Below are positions 24,339-37,279 of a DNA stretch of 64,000 bases, in pieces; position 1 is the first letter of the stretch, and each line of letters begins with the position of its first letter. A program made the translations under genes and the position numbers. The notes beneath the pieces are model-generated. The model was not told where the DNA came from. It worked only from the letters and a program-made list of their open reading frames with translations, and made no database searches. Origin of the DNA: Mansonella perstans (Eukaryota; Nematoda; Chromadorea; Rhabditida; Onchocercidae); NCBI GenBank assembly GCA_037074765.1, contig JBAMDO010000149.1:310001-374000 (forward strand), read 5' to 3'.

Positions 24339-27121
24339 ATGTTAAAGCCCGTGCAACTTTACCTTTTTATTTACAATGCTTTACAAACTTGTGGGTAAGT
24401 TTTACACTACAAATCTTAACTTTTTAGTTCCATTTATATTTCTGAGAAAAAAAAAATTAGCATTGTATAGAGAAATTTTGATTTGATATTATGATAGCTT
24501 GTTCTTTTTTTTCCTAATTTTAAATTGAAAGAATATGCTTTTGAAAAAAAAATAATGACCAATAGAATTAAGAAATTTGGATTAGAGATTTATGGTTGAG
24601 TAGATATGTACTATATAATTTACTTTCGCAGACAAGCAGACAAAAACAAGGAAGATTTGAGAAATGAGAATTACTAAGAGTGAGAGAAGATAGTGTGATC
24701 AAAAAATCATAAAGATGATGTCGAAGATCGATAAGAAAATGATACGATTTAATAAAGTTACATTTTTTGATAGTACTCTTTTGAGCATTCAAAAAATTTA
24801 TGTAACATTTCGATTTTTATTTCTCACATCAATGCCGCATAATATTTCCGAAAATATTATTAATGTATTTGGATTAATACAAGAGGAGATGAAGGAAAGG
24901 TCTCTTTAGGTCTTTAGGTCTTATTTAGAGGCAACTGTCTGTAGATAGAATCAGATCTTCATTTCTGCATTTTTTTGAAATTTTCAGTATTATAAATTTT
25001 CGGGGCTTCTATTTTTTTAGATGGAGTGCAATTTTATGCAGTACTCTTCATGGTTTATTACGGAATGAAAGCTATCAGCAAATATATCAGTCTTGTGAGC
25101 TAAAGCTACAAATCTTCCAGATAGCTGCAGTACTTGAGGTTTGCTTTGATAAGTTGACCTTTGATGTCAAGCTTCCAATTTTAACGAATGTCAAAAGTAA
25201 AAAATATTATACATATGTATTAAGATAATTTGGTTTTGGAAAATAAATAGCGAATGTTATGGTTCAAAACTTTTGGCATTCGGCGAGCCGTTCTTTTAAC
25301 TTTTGTTTATCTTATTTTCTCCGACTAAAACAAAAAAAATTATTTCAGAAATAACTCTATATAACATTAGTATGTTATTTTAGAAATTACCTTGTGAAGT
25401 TGTTGCAGTTGTACTTTTAGATCCCTCATTATGTTCATTCAGATTTAAAAAAACTTATTTGTAAATTTGGTAAATTAGAACAAAATTGATTGTTTTTGTT
25501 CAGATTATTCATGCTGCTGCTTGTTTTGTTCGTTCACCTGTCGGGACGACAGCAGTGCAAGTGTTCTCACGTGTTTCGCTTGTGTTTGTCTTGCATAAGG
25601 TTGCACTGGTAAGATGCTAAATTTTTCTTATTCTTTTTTCAAAAAATTTAAAATTACCTGCTGTTCAGACCTTATAATCACAAGAACTTGACATGAGTCT
25701 TTACAACTGTTTTATAGTTTTTTTTTTTTGCTTCTATTAATCAAAGAACTAGCTAAGAAAAAATAATGCATGGAAGCAGAAAAATATAAGGGTTTGCAAG
25801 CGGTATAAGATTTTTACTAACTTCTTCAACTTTCTCAGTTGTTATTTTTATTAATTGGATTCTTAGAGATTTCAATTATTTTTATGTATTCAATTTACAA
25901 ATTATGTTTGCTTTCAAGTTTTCATTTTTAGGCACAGGCAAGTACTGGTGTACTGCTTTTGTTGATAGCGTGGTCCGTGACCGAAGTAGTACGATATAGC
26001 TATTATGGACTCGCTTTAATTAACGCTGTATCAAATCTTCATACTTGGCTAAGGCAAGTCTTACCACACATTATGTGACATTAGTTTCAAGATGCAGTTT
26101 GAAATTTTTAGGTTAAATCTTATTTGATGAGCTTCTTTGCATTTTTCGTTTTCTATTTTCTCAACTTGTTTGAAAAATCTATTGATTTCATTACAAAGTA
26201 AAAAAATTAGATAGAAATGATGCATGTATTTAAAAAAATCATAGCCCTCTTTGATGTTTACAGATACTCTCTTTTTATCATGTTGTATCCTCTGGGTGTA
26301 ACCGGTGAGCTTCTAGTAATTCTGGCTGCTCTTCCCGAGGTTTGTGACTTTTTTTAGTATTATAATTATTTTAGTAATTATTCATTCATACTTCTATGTG
26401 AACGATTCCTGTACATTGATTTACATAGTTAATGTAATCCAATAGTGATATCTTATAGGTCAGTGCGAAAAAACATCTCACTTTGGAATTGCCAAATATA
26501 CTTAATATTGGCTTCTCCTTCTGGTGGTATCTTATCGCTTATATTATTCTCTATATACCAGGTATGACCAGATATTGGATTTATAATTCTTTAATTTTTA
26601 TTTCGTTTTCTTTACCAAAATATTCTCTCTGTTTGCTACAATGACACTACTCATTTCTCATCTCGCCTAATTGGATTCTTCATATCATTGCAATGCTCCA
26701 TAATGAAATATGGAAAGGCATAAATTTGGGAGAAATGCAACAAATATAGATATTATTCTAGTCATTTCTCTCATTTCATTTTTTGAGTATGATTTTATTT
26801 CGTCAAATAATTGGTTTTGCCAAGTTTATCATTTGGGTCCTCTAAATTTGAAACTGTGGCCACAAAACACCACTCTATGAATTCTTGGTAAAATCTATAC
26901 TTGCGATTGCAGGTCCAGGATTGTGTTGCATAAAATTAACACTTTTTTTGCATTTTTTCGATCGAAACAAGACCATTTTCCTTAATTGGAAAAATACCAC
27001 TAACTCGTTATAGCCTAAGGAACCAATTATTAATTTTTCAGGGTTCCCGCAAATGTACATGTACATGCTTAAGCAACGAAAAAAAGTCCTTGTAGTAGAA
27101 GTCAACAAAAAATACAGTTAA
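24339..27121 (+). CDS. hpo-8: Very-long-chain (3R)-3-hydroxyacyl-CoA dehydratase
   Basis: Seven exons: 24339-24394, 25021-25138, 25504-25608, 25932-26053, 26264-26339, 26459-26561, 27042-27121 (660 nt, 219 aa). It is a HACD/PTPLA-family enzyme of the ER membrane, which removes water from 3-hydroxyacyl-CoA in the third step of very-long-chain fatty-acid elongation. Family signatures are clear: EVVRYSYYGL, and the catalytic block RYSLFIMLYPLGVTGELL, with Tyr of LYP and Glu of GEL at the expected active-site positions. The protein is hydrophobic throughout, as expected for six membrane spans. It ends NKKYS, a dilysine (KKxx) ER-retrieval signal. Length equals the usual core size. The exon ending at 26053 requires a GC donor (AAG|GCAAGT). 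It converges with gba downstream. Confidence 0.94.
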
Positions 27122-28254
27122 TTATCTTGTCAGTTCTTGTTTTTTTTTGCGTTGGATGAGTTTTGGTAGACTATCAGGCCATCATCACAACCATCCTTGT
27201 TGTTATTTCATTTTCTTTTTTTAACGTTGATATAATATTGAATGACGTTGTTACTTATTTACGGGAAAGCGTCAACATTTTATGTTTGCATTTCTGTATA
27301 TGAGATGAATTTAAATCGTTTACATTATTGCATGGTTCCTATTCGGTTTTGCAGTAAATATGACATACGTCCAAAAGTTCCAAAAGTTAACTTTCGATTT
27401 TCTCTCATAACGTACTGAAGTCATAAAGTCAACAGCAAATTCATTAGTGGGATCAGTGCAAAATAATAATATAGAAGAGTGAAGAATGATCTGTGGGTTA
27501 AGCTATTATTTTTATAAATGTTTGATTTGCAAAAAATTTGGATGATATTACCACGAAATAGTTTCTGCGGTAAGAACCAATTATCATTGTAAATTTACAT
27601 TAAACGAGAAAGAAGTTCAAATGAGTCGTTGTAATTTGGTTATTGGAAATTCAACAATGACCTAAGTACAGGTTCTTCACGGAAAAAAACTTATCTTCAG
27701 TGGAAAATCTTAACAAACCTCTAAATTAAACTATTTGGAAAACAGCAAAATCTCCACCAAAATTTTGCTGTAATGTGATGCAGCATTATTTGTGAAACGA
27801 GATCAATAGCTCAGGTCTTACGTTCAAAACAAATAGTATCCAATTACTGATAGTCAAAAAAAGTTATAAAAGCAACTCCTCCGTAGAGAATTAATCAAAT
27901 TTAAAAATTCGTAATTCAAAAGCAATAGAAGCCTAGAAAATCTTACTGGCTTGAAATTTGTAATTAATAAAGCTTTATTAAAAGTGGTTAACATTAATAT
28001 ATCAAATGTTTCACAAATTTAAAAGCTATGCGCTTTCAATTAGAACTATTTTCGAAGTCAAGTTTGGAAGTTCTTTCGGGTCCCTCGAATTTGATTTGAT
28101 TGATTGACTTGAATTCTTATCGTTTCACAAGAAAATTCATACCTTTTTTTTATTATCATCTTAAAATCAGCTGAATCAGAACGGTTTATTCCGTTTATTC
28201 CGTTATTACATTCATGCACTCTCATTGTAGTAATCTGTTGAAATTTCGAAGTAT
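27122..28254. other. Intergenic region between convergent hpo-8 and gba
   Basis: No coding frame, RNA gene or repeat is recognised. It holds the 3' UTRs of the two convergent genes. Confidence 0.5.
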
Positions 28255-31200
28255 TTATAAAAATTGCTTCCAAATGACAGTTACGATGCTCTTCGGTTCT
28301 AGTTTTACGAAGAGAGCCATATCATCTTTAGCTCTGTCTTCAATCGAAAATGTCAGTGATTTATTGCCACGATTCAAAAGTACCAAAACTTGTTGGTGCG
28401 CTGGAGTAACAAATGCAACTCCCTCATATGAAATCGGCTTCATATAAAAATGCAGGTCGATCCGAACTGAACCCGGTGGAATAAATTTGCTGAAAATTTC
28501 TGGCCATGGCTGAAGAATGTAGGAAATGAAATTTCATTTCCATATTCATTACGGTATTGAATTCTTAAACAATTTTTATCAATCGAAAAACTGAGGGGTT
28601 ATCTATGCAGAAACATTATTTGCTGCTTTTTTTGTATAAGAAAGATACACTATGTTAGCTTGTTTACCCTTTTTAAATAATCATAATAATGACCAAATAA
28701 TCATCATTTCTTTGTTTAATTTTGCCGTATATACTAAATTGGAAAGTGAAGCAATACTCAACGATAGTAGAGCGCTATTAGAAGCGCACTGTACTGGATA
28801 ATTCTATAGCATAGTAATTAAAATTAACTATTGTTCTCGGAAAAGAAGGAAATGTTTACCTGAAATGTCCTAGAACATAAAACATAGGTTGTTTGTAAAA
28901 TTCATCAGCAGTTGCATTTACTATTATTGGTGCATCTACATAATTCTTGACAAAGCTCGGTCCACCCTTTAAATCAAGACAGAGATTCCAGTCAGTCCAT
29001 CCAGATACCCAATGAGAAAGATCCTGAAATTCCTGAGATCTAGTTTACAGCGACATTTCCTTCTTGCTAAGTCACTTAACTTTGTCAGTTTTTCTTACTT
29101 CTTTCCAATGAAAATGTGTCTGCAACTCTAAAACCTGATCAATATCTTTTCAGGGCCTAACACGGTCAGAAATCGTGATTTGTCTTGGGCCATGTCAATA
29201 TTGAATCATTATAGGTTAAGAGCAACTGAAATTCATAACATCGGAAGAAAAATTTCAAAGGTAGAATTTTTGGATGTTAAAACAGAAATCTCATAATCGG
29301 TACTCAAATATACGAAAGGTGAGATCTATAAATCAGATGCGAATTATGGTTTTGCAGGGAAGTCTTAAAATTATTTCAAAGAGATTTGGTATAATTTTAT
29401 ATAATTCGAGAAGAAAAATATAATTTTGAGATAACTGATATAATTTTGAGAAGGAAAATGATACCTGAATGATATCGTGAGCATACAAATCGCCGCGTGA
29501 CCAATCTCCCAAAAGCGGAGTGTGTTCAAAAGGCTTGAACCCAGTACATGCCTGAATAGAAGTTCTGTTCATCCCTTCGTTGTGGCTAGTAGATTCTATA
29601 ACGCTTGTGTGGTATGATAATCTGAATTTTGAAAGTTTTATGATAAAATTTTCAACAAAACCAACCTCACTCCCAAAGATAAACTTATTTGGATGACGAT
29701 TGTGTGTTTCAGAAAGCTGTGACACGGGAACGAAATCGCTATACCAATGTACTGCTATGCCAGATACATACTGAGCAGCTTCATTATCTTTAAGGACCTT
29801 AAATAACTTTTACTTAAATTCTGGCTACATTACGCTTTTAAAACGGAATTCAATATTCAACTTAGCAATCAAACTGATGATTTAATGTTTAGACGGAACC
29901 TAATAGTCCTTCTTAGCTATTAAGCCTGTGATATCACCCATAAGCTGTATGTATTAAACAAGTACCACATCAGCCCAAATCGGTAGCTGTGCTCGTTGGT
30001 CATCCATTATCATTAACGATATATTCCGGCCCACTTCACTGCTTCGCAAAGCTGGACCAAGATGATTTTTTATAAAATCACTAGAAACTAACATCGTTAA
30101 AAATCATCGGATATTAGTTCAAAAAAGACCCCCATGATATGTACATGAGAATCATTAAAAAAGGATAATAATTAGAAGCTATCGAAGATTTGACCTGAGT
30201 GATCATCTATCTATGTAATGATCGCAGCTAGGTAGACAGCTTTGTTCATTTCTATCTGATAATCTAATAAAAAGCTGTTAAACTCTAAAATTAAAGAATA
30301 TGTAAACATGCCGTTCAGTTTCGGGACTAAAATACATTGTTTGCCACTTGTATGACAAATCAATGCCGGATACCGGTTCGTTTTGGACGGTAAGTCCCCA
30401 AAATGTTATACCATTATTTTTGTATGCCTCAAGAAATCTGAAAAAGAATGAAAACAGATCTGCTCATAATTTATCCGGTCCACAGCGAGAATTTATGGCA
30501 TAGGAAAGGATAATCAAAATTTATTGCTTACTTGACATAATGATTAGCCCACGTCACGTGATACGATCCATTAGGAGATCCACGTAATGCTCCGCCACCA
30601 ATCATTCGTCCACTGGTTTTCATCCATCCTGGTGCTGACCATGGGGAAGCGAATAATTTAAGTACACCACCTGATAAGCTTATTGCCTGCTTGATATAAG
30701 GAATCTGAACTGAAAATTTGCATCGAAGATGGACAACCATCAATTTCTACGAAAATCCGAAAAATTTAAAAAAAATCATTTTGAACATATTAAACCAAAG
30801 TTGACTTTACTGATAAAAGCAACTTACTTTGAACTTAAAATCTTCTTCAGCCAATGAGAAATTGCTCAGAATAAAATCATTCGATGCGTCATCATATGAA
30901 TATACATGAGTTGAGAAATCAGTACTTGCAATCGGCACTCTACCAACTGTATATTGTATACCTCAAAATGTATGCTCCTTTCCGGTACAATAAAAGCGCA
31001 ATAAAGGTAAACTTTTTCGGAAGTTACAGAAATCCATTTATTAGTACCTATTCTATATGTGCTAATCAATATTTAGAACTTGAAATCGAGATTCCAATTA
31101 CCTGTATTCCCAAAATAGGACTGCAACAGATTGGCTTGAGTTGGTTCACTCAGCAAGTTTATATTAATACCGGCCGCATCAGTGAATGCTCCGCCAAACC

Positions 31201-32907
31201 CGATTACTGTTTGGAACCGCATCTGACTATTAATTTTTAAGCGAATGGCTCTGACTCCTAGAAGTTATTCATTGGATTTCAGGACCTATCAGTCAAAAAG
31301 AATAAAAACAAGTTGATAAATTCCTTTGAATTTGTTCATGAAATTTTCTGAGGCAGAAGGGAATAAGTATTTATAACTTTACTAGTATACCAACCATCTA
31401 TAAATTAGTTTTATTTATCAGAAATAATTTTTTTTCGAAACTTATTTAAGAAACCGCCATTTTTAATTAAAAAATAAAATTTAATTTTACGAAATCATTA
31501 TAAGAAGTAAAAAGTATTTGGTTTGTATGATCAATTCAGCTAGTACTACGAACTATGCTGTAAAAAATTAGCAACAATATTCTTGAAATAGAGTAGAAGG
31601 GACTCTCATTCAGAGTCAAGTGGAATATGAATGTATTGCAGTCATCTGAAACAGTATGACTATCTGCTACTTTAAATACTGAATTTAATCTTGAATTAAA
31701 AAAGGATCTAATGCGCTCTGAGCGCTAGTAAATTTACATCTGCACTCAGAAGGTATCAGTACCATGTAAATGTGCTTCAATAATGTCGTCTTAAGCACAA
31801 AGTTGAGCTCTGTAATGGAAGTACGACTTTGGTTGACAGACTTCACAGCAACTGGATTTATAGTTCTTAAATAAATTGTTTAATTAGAAAGGCAAAGGTT
31901 CTACATATTATACTTCATTCTGCAAGGGTAAAGTTACGTAAGTTACGTACGGGCAGTGTGATTTTATTCTACGAAAAAATATCAATGTACCGTCATGACT
32001 TCCTGCAATTAAGAATTTTTCCCCTTTCTCACTGGACTCGAGAACATTCGAAGTAATGGCAATCACGCAAGTGGAAATTTTCGAATGGCAACTGCTTTAC
32101 ATTGATGCATTTCCTTGAGGAATGAGTTTGAGACGAGGTGAGAAATTACGGACAATAGCGCCTTTTTTGTGCATTTTTGTAGTGAAAGTCTTACCATTTG
32201 TCTTGTTCATAAATGAAGAAACTGTACGAACGAAACGCTTCCCACGCTGATTCGTTCTAAATATGACTGCCTGTAACGGCTGCAAATCACCCACTTCTGG
32301 TATATCATCACAGTATGTCGCATTGCATACACAAACTATGTCGTCCTTTTTTTTATAATATCGACGTTGGCATTTTCGGACTTCTGTGCCTGAAATTTGA
32401 ACCGCTGAGCAGTACAGTGGAAAATGTTCCAACATAAACTTTAGTAAAGGTAAAAGAATGATTATGAAGTAACGTGTACATTAACTCTCAGTACTTCCTG
32501 AGAAATTAGTTATTTACCGATGAATGTAATTCATATCAGAGAAACAGAAATTTTTAAACTTGTTCTAACGATAAGTAAACATCATCTGATTTATCAGTTG
32601 CTGTGCTTAGAATAAATTAAGGAAATGAAAGCCTGTCGACACATGCAGGAGACAATATTCAGACTGCAACGTATTCAGATGCAAAATAAGCCTTAACATC
32701 TAGATATTCTTCACTTTACACAGTCTACAAACTGATAAAGAAAGTTCAATGTCTAGCTGGATGTTGCTAGAAATCGTTTAGATATATTCGAAATTGCAAC
32801 ATAAATTACCTACCTGAGCACAAAAGCGTTATGCAAGAAAGCAGCAAAAATAAATAAAGAGCGGAAAGTAAGGAATTCCGGGAATTACAAATGAATATTA
32901 TATCCAT
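28255..32907 (-). CDS. gba: Lysosomal glucosylceramidase (acid beta-glucosidase, GH30)
   Basis: Eleven exons: 32907-32814, 32389-32195, 31257-31102, 30961-30828, 30704-30532, 30437-30312, 30080-29966, 29797-29666, 29551-29465, 29023-28860, 28489-28255 (1611 nt, 536 aa, the same length as the human precursor). Residues 1 to about 31 form a signal peptide ([18 protein letters not shown]). [34 protein letters not shown] and [10 protein letters not shown] are family hallmarks. The acid/base Glu is about residue 271 (QNEP) and the nucleophile Glu about 375 (FGSE), both intact. Several N-glycosylation sequons are present (NATY, NKTN, NFSL, NGSY, NISL, NATA, NKSL). The enzyme hydrolyses glucosylceramide to ceramide and glucose in the lysosome. 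The exon ending at 30312 needs a GC donor to keep ERDFIK in frame. Nothing suggests a pseudogene. Confidence 0.95.
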
Positions 32908-34736
32908 TTAATGAGGAATTAGGTCTAAGAGTTGAATCCACTGCACTAACTGCGATGCAGGGTCAGTTGCTACCTGCTATTGAATGTGCCACGTCGTCAA
33001 TATTGACTCGTCCAGCAACAACTGTCTTCAATATTTTTTTTCTTCTACAAAATGATTTGCAGTTGGTACAGAAAAAACCTCAAAAAAATCGCGAAATTCC
33101 TGAATTCTCATGGAAGATGACCGTATATTACTCAGGATATATCGTCACGCCACATCTCTTCACTTTCTTCAGTCCGTGCTCTCTTTATCTTAAAATTTCA
33201 GAATTCATTGTTGTTTCATTACAGCAATTCTAATGCTTCCTTCAAGCTTTCTTTAAGGAAATGATGTGATAATTGGATGAATCACTTAAATGTCCAAAAC
33301 TATTTATTATTGAAGGATGATGGTTTTGTTTCAAATTATTCAAATTCCAGCTTTCTTGAGAATTGAAATCGAAAATTAATCAAAACTATCCTAATTTTAC
33401 AGGAGAAATCTAAAATTCCAACACAGATTTAGAAGGATCTTTGGCAAGCAGCATTTAAATTCGTACGTTCAAACAAATACTCTTTTGAAATTAAGAAGAG
33501 AAAAATCTAACTTGGAATTTAGATTTTTTTTGGATTTTGAAGTCTTATTAGCTTCCTGAAGTTCTTGAAAATCTCTGATTTTAATCAGATTTTTCAGTTC
33601 GTTTTTGTTGGTCTAATACTATATGATTTCGCAGTTCCTTCTGCGTTCCTTAACAGTTGCTATCGCATCAGTTACATGTCACAGTACATCTCCGAAGTCT
33701 TCATAAAAGTAGTTCGAGAGCAGAAAAATATTTATGATTGCTACATGGGCTACAGGCTACATAAGTTATGGGGAGAAGATAGATGAAAAATCAACAAATT
33801 AAAAGATCATTCAACACTCTCACGCTGTTTTCGTTAAACTCTTCGGATACTATATTTATTGTTATGTTAAACATATTCATTCCTATCTTTCATCTGTGTT
33901 ACGTACCTAATTTCACCTTTATGGTCCGTGAACAGATTATAGGACTGAACCAGTGATCCAATTTGGTAATTAGCTGTTCTTTTTATCGCCAAATGGATTT
34001 AATGGTAAACTTTTGAAACTCTGGCAAGATGTTTACTTTGGTAACGGATTAATGTCTCCATTTTAAAGTAGGAGAGGAACACGTAAACTCTAGGAACTAG
34101 AAGGTTGGAGAAAGCAAGAAGCGATATAAGAGAAATCGATAAAGGCAAATGCTAAACAATAATGCAATAAAAAAAATTAGTGCCATACTGGGAAGAAATA
34201 CGACCTTTTCGGAAAATGCTAAAATGAGAAGGAATACGACAGAGTGATCGAAATTGTTTGATCTTTTTTTCACTTCTAATTTGCATCTATGATTTTTTGA
34301 GCCACTAACTTTTTATATATTCATTATGAAATAGCGGTTTTTCTAACTTTTCGCTTCAACTTTTTTTTGGTTGAATACTCGAGATTCTATTTAAGATTTA
34401 AACTGCTTAAATTTCAGTTTTTTTATTTTTTCCGAGTGTCTCGAATTTTTTTTGTTCTTCAGGATTATTTTCATTTATTTTCCACCTACGTAATTTTCTC
34501 AGAGTTAGAACTACATGCTCCTTTGATAGGATCGCCTTATTCAAAACCAAAGATCATTTCAAGGAAATGTCAAAAAAAGTTGATGATACAAGCTTAAATT
34601 TTATAGTTTTATATCGCTTCCAATTTTGGCGGTAAATTGGTCTGTGATTTTATAATTCACGAGCATCATATGCTTTAATGTTTTTCCTAACTATTTCCCA
34701 ATAACGCTTTGTTTTATAAAACAATGCTAGTAACAC
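32908..34736. other. Region 5' of gba without a supported gene
   Basis: The gba promoter should lie just above 32907. Plus-strand frames at 32955-33233 and 33565-33786 are open. The second (ending REQKNIYDCYMGYRLHKLW) follows TTTCAG and TTTCGCAG acceptor-like sites and could be a terminal exon, but no partner exon was found. Confidence 0.35.
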
Positions 34737-36209
34737 CTTGCAATATCTTCAAAAATTTCGGGATCAAATTGAATTCATGAAAAGATTCCACAACAATGAT
34801 TGCTGATTCATTCATTTTAATATTATTCTTGGCTTCATCAAATTTTTTTTGCTTCTCTTTGTACTGTTCTAATCCTAAAATCAAGGTCAGGAACCATGTT
34901 ATGGTCATTTGCATTCTGCGATAACTTCGTGTACCATATAATGTCAACAGTATATATTCTGTGCATGTTTCCCGGTGAAGCGTTTAAAATTAGGGATGCT
35001 AATTTTGTTACCAGATTTAAAAACTGATTTGATATAATAAGCTGCGCTTGTTAGAGCTCATGTTTTACTCGAGGTCGAGCCATTGTTTTTGGTAAGATAA
35101 ATCAATTTTCAAAATGAAATGCTGAATTAAATATAAATATTAACATCCAGATTTTCTTCAGACTATAATTATTTCATGTCCATAATTATTTCTGAACCTC
35201 TACAGAATCGAGTACAATGTATCCACTTTATTATTTCTCGATTTATTTAATTCTCCATTTATAATAGATTTCTCACCAATTGATTTTACTGAAATTTCAC
35301 ACGGTTGTAATGAAGTAAAATGAGAATAAATCTCATAAGAATGGCAGCAGCAAAACAATGAGAAGTAGAAGGGTAAAACTGAACAGTTTAATGAATAAAA
35401 TAATAAGCATATAAACTTGCTCGAGATCTGTGGTTTCTTTGTTTTTTTCTCTGGATTTCTTTATTCATCTTCTTTGCTCTATAAAGAACATTAATTTTTT
35501 AAAAATCGAAACTACATAAATAGAGAAACAGAAATGAATATTATGAGTCCTGTTTAGAAAATTGTGTCGAAATAAAAAATCCAATTTGAACATCTTTCGT
35601 TATCAGTTTGCTTCAAATTAAAAATTACTATTATAAACAATAAAGGTGACATCGCAGCAAAATCCTAATTAAAGATCATTATTGGCAATATTAGTGATTG
35701 TTCCAAGCATAAATGATATGCGTTATTATTAATAAGTGGGTGGCATTCTTTTTGTTAGAATAAATTGCAAAATAAATTATCGCTTACATCTGAAATAATT
35801 CGAGTATCAGCAATGAAATTCTTCTATGATGCTGTGATGTCACATTTATGGATCATACTTACTAAATTATTATAGGAATTGTAGATACCATCAGTGCAGC
35901 GATGTTCTAGTCCTTGTAGTATAGCAAGCTTTCCGGCCCTTTTCATGTCAATTAGAAATATCCTTCGCAAAGCATAGCAATTAATTTTAGTTTTCTTCTA
36001 TGAAGTTTCACAAAATGACTATTAATACCTTTAGTAATGGAATATGAAAAGCAATTATAAATCGGAGAAAAAAGCGAAATCTCATTTAATTTATTAGAAA
36101 GGCCATTGGTGAGATGATGAATGAGTGTCCAGAAACCCCGCGGTCGAAATGTCTGAATGTGTGTGATAAGATCATCCAGAATATCCAGTAATGCATTCAT
36201 TATATCGAA
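34737..36209 (-). CDS. Exons of an unrecognised gene, frames not fully joined
   Basis: Three coding-looking blocks on minus. (a) 36209-35952 follows a TTTATGCAG acceptor: FDIMNALLDILDDLITHIQ, FRPRGFWTLIHHLTNG, and so on, to a TAA. (b) About 35946-35863: MKRAGKLAILQGLEHRCTDG, ending at a strong GTAAGT donor. (c) 34863-34737: YKEKQKKFDEAKNNIKMNES, then AIIVVESFHEFNLIPKFLK, with a GTGTTAC donor. Blocks b and c join in phase. Block a ends in a stop about 6 bp from block b in another frame, and no canonical intron reconciles them. The protein would be helical and charged, with a coiled-coil-like part in c. I do not recognise the family; further exons should lie on both sides. Confidence 0.45.
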
Positions 36210-37279
36210 CTGCATAAATTATCATTTGTGAAAGGAGCGCTAAATTCAACAAAAAAAGAGAAAATTAATTTTAAAATTAAACAATTCAATGAGAATTGAA
36301 AGACAATTTTTTTTTCTACATGCAAATAATTCGATAGTTTGCATATGAAAGTTAATTCAATAGCATGGTTAAAGGTAAAGGCCGATCCGCTTAGTTTACC
36401 GGTGAAAATATTTTCCGGAATTTTTAAATTTTAAGTTCTAAAAAAAGAAGTGTTTTTTTTTCACAGATTTCACTGATTTGAGATATAGCTAACACTCAAA
36501 TTCTCTAAAGTTTTGTTTTTTTGCCCTCCTTCCAGGATTATGATATTTTGAATAAACAATTTTGAATAAAAAAAATATATTTTGAATTAATAAACAAGGT
36601 CATCAGTTTTAAATTTAAGATATTCCTTTCGATGTAGCAAGCATAAATTCCTGCTTACTTGGAAAAGGAAGGGCATATTCCCTAACGTCTTATCAAATAT
36701 TTTCATTTCATCCTATTTCTATAAATGATTTATATTCATTCACATTTCGGAATATCACTCAGTCATATTATTCGCAAAGGTATGCTACAAAGTTTTTGAA
36801 CAATAGGCTAAACTTATGTTTTGATGATAAGATGGTAGCATTTTACGACAATGAATTTTCAAATTTTAGGTGCGATTGAAAGTTAATAGTAGTTGGAGGA
36901 GGGAATATGTACATTCCGGAATGTTACTATTTTCTATGTAACAGAAATTATACCTCAAAGTCACCTTCTATACTATTATTTCCCGCATGAAACTGAGCGA
37001 TCATTTACAGAAAACGAAACTGTAAATAAAACCAGATTTCTTTGTCGAAGGTGAAAAAAAACCAAGATGAGAATGCCACTTTCTATTCAAATGATGTCGT
37101 GGAATGATAGCCGGAAGAATGAAGGATAGGATGGATAGAATGCGGGAAATGCCAAGTTGTTTACACAGCAAATTACAATTATAATAAGCACTTGTTACCA
37201 CCCAATCGTGGTCGGTTAAGTGTCTCGGTAAATAATATGACTTGATGATAACGGAATCTTATATGAAAGGCAATACATA
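36210..37279. other. Region between divergent genes, no supported feature
   Basis: AT-rich. A 66-codon minus-strand frame at 37001-37201 lacks splice sites consistent with the exons below 36209. Probably the promoter regions of the flanking divergent genes. Confidence 0.4.

Noticed and set aside
29333..29725. 130-codon ORF read as one continuous exon in gba
   Set aside because: It spans a real intron (29552-29665); the family alignment and splice sites support two separate exons.
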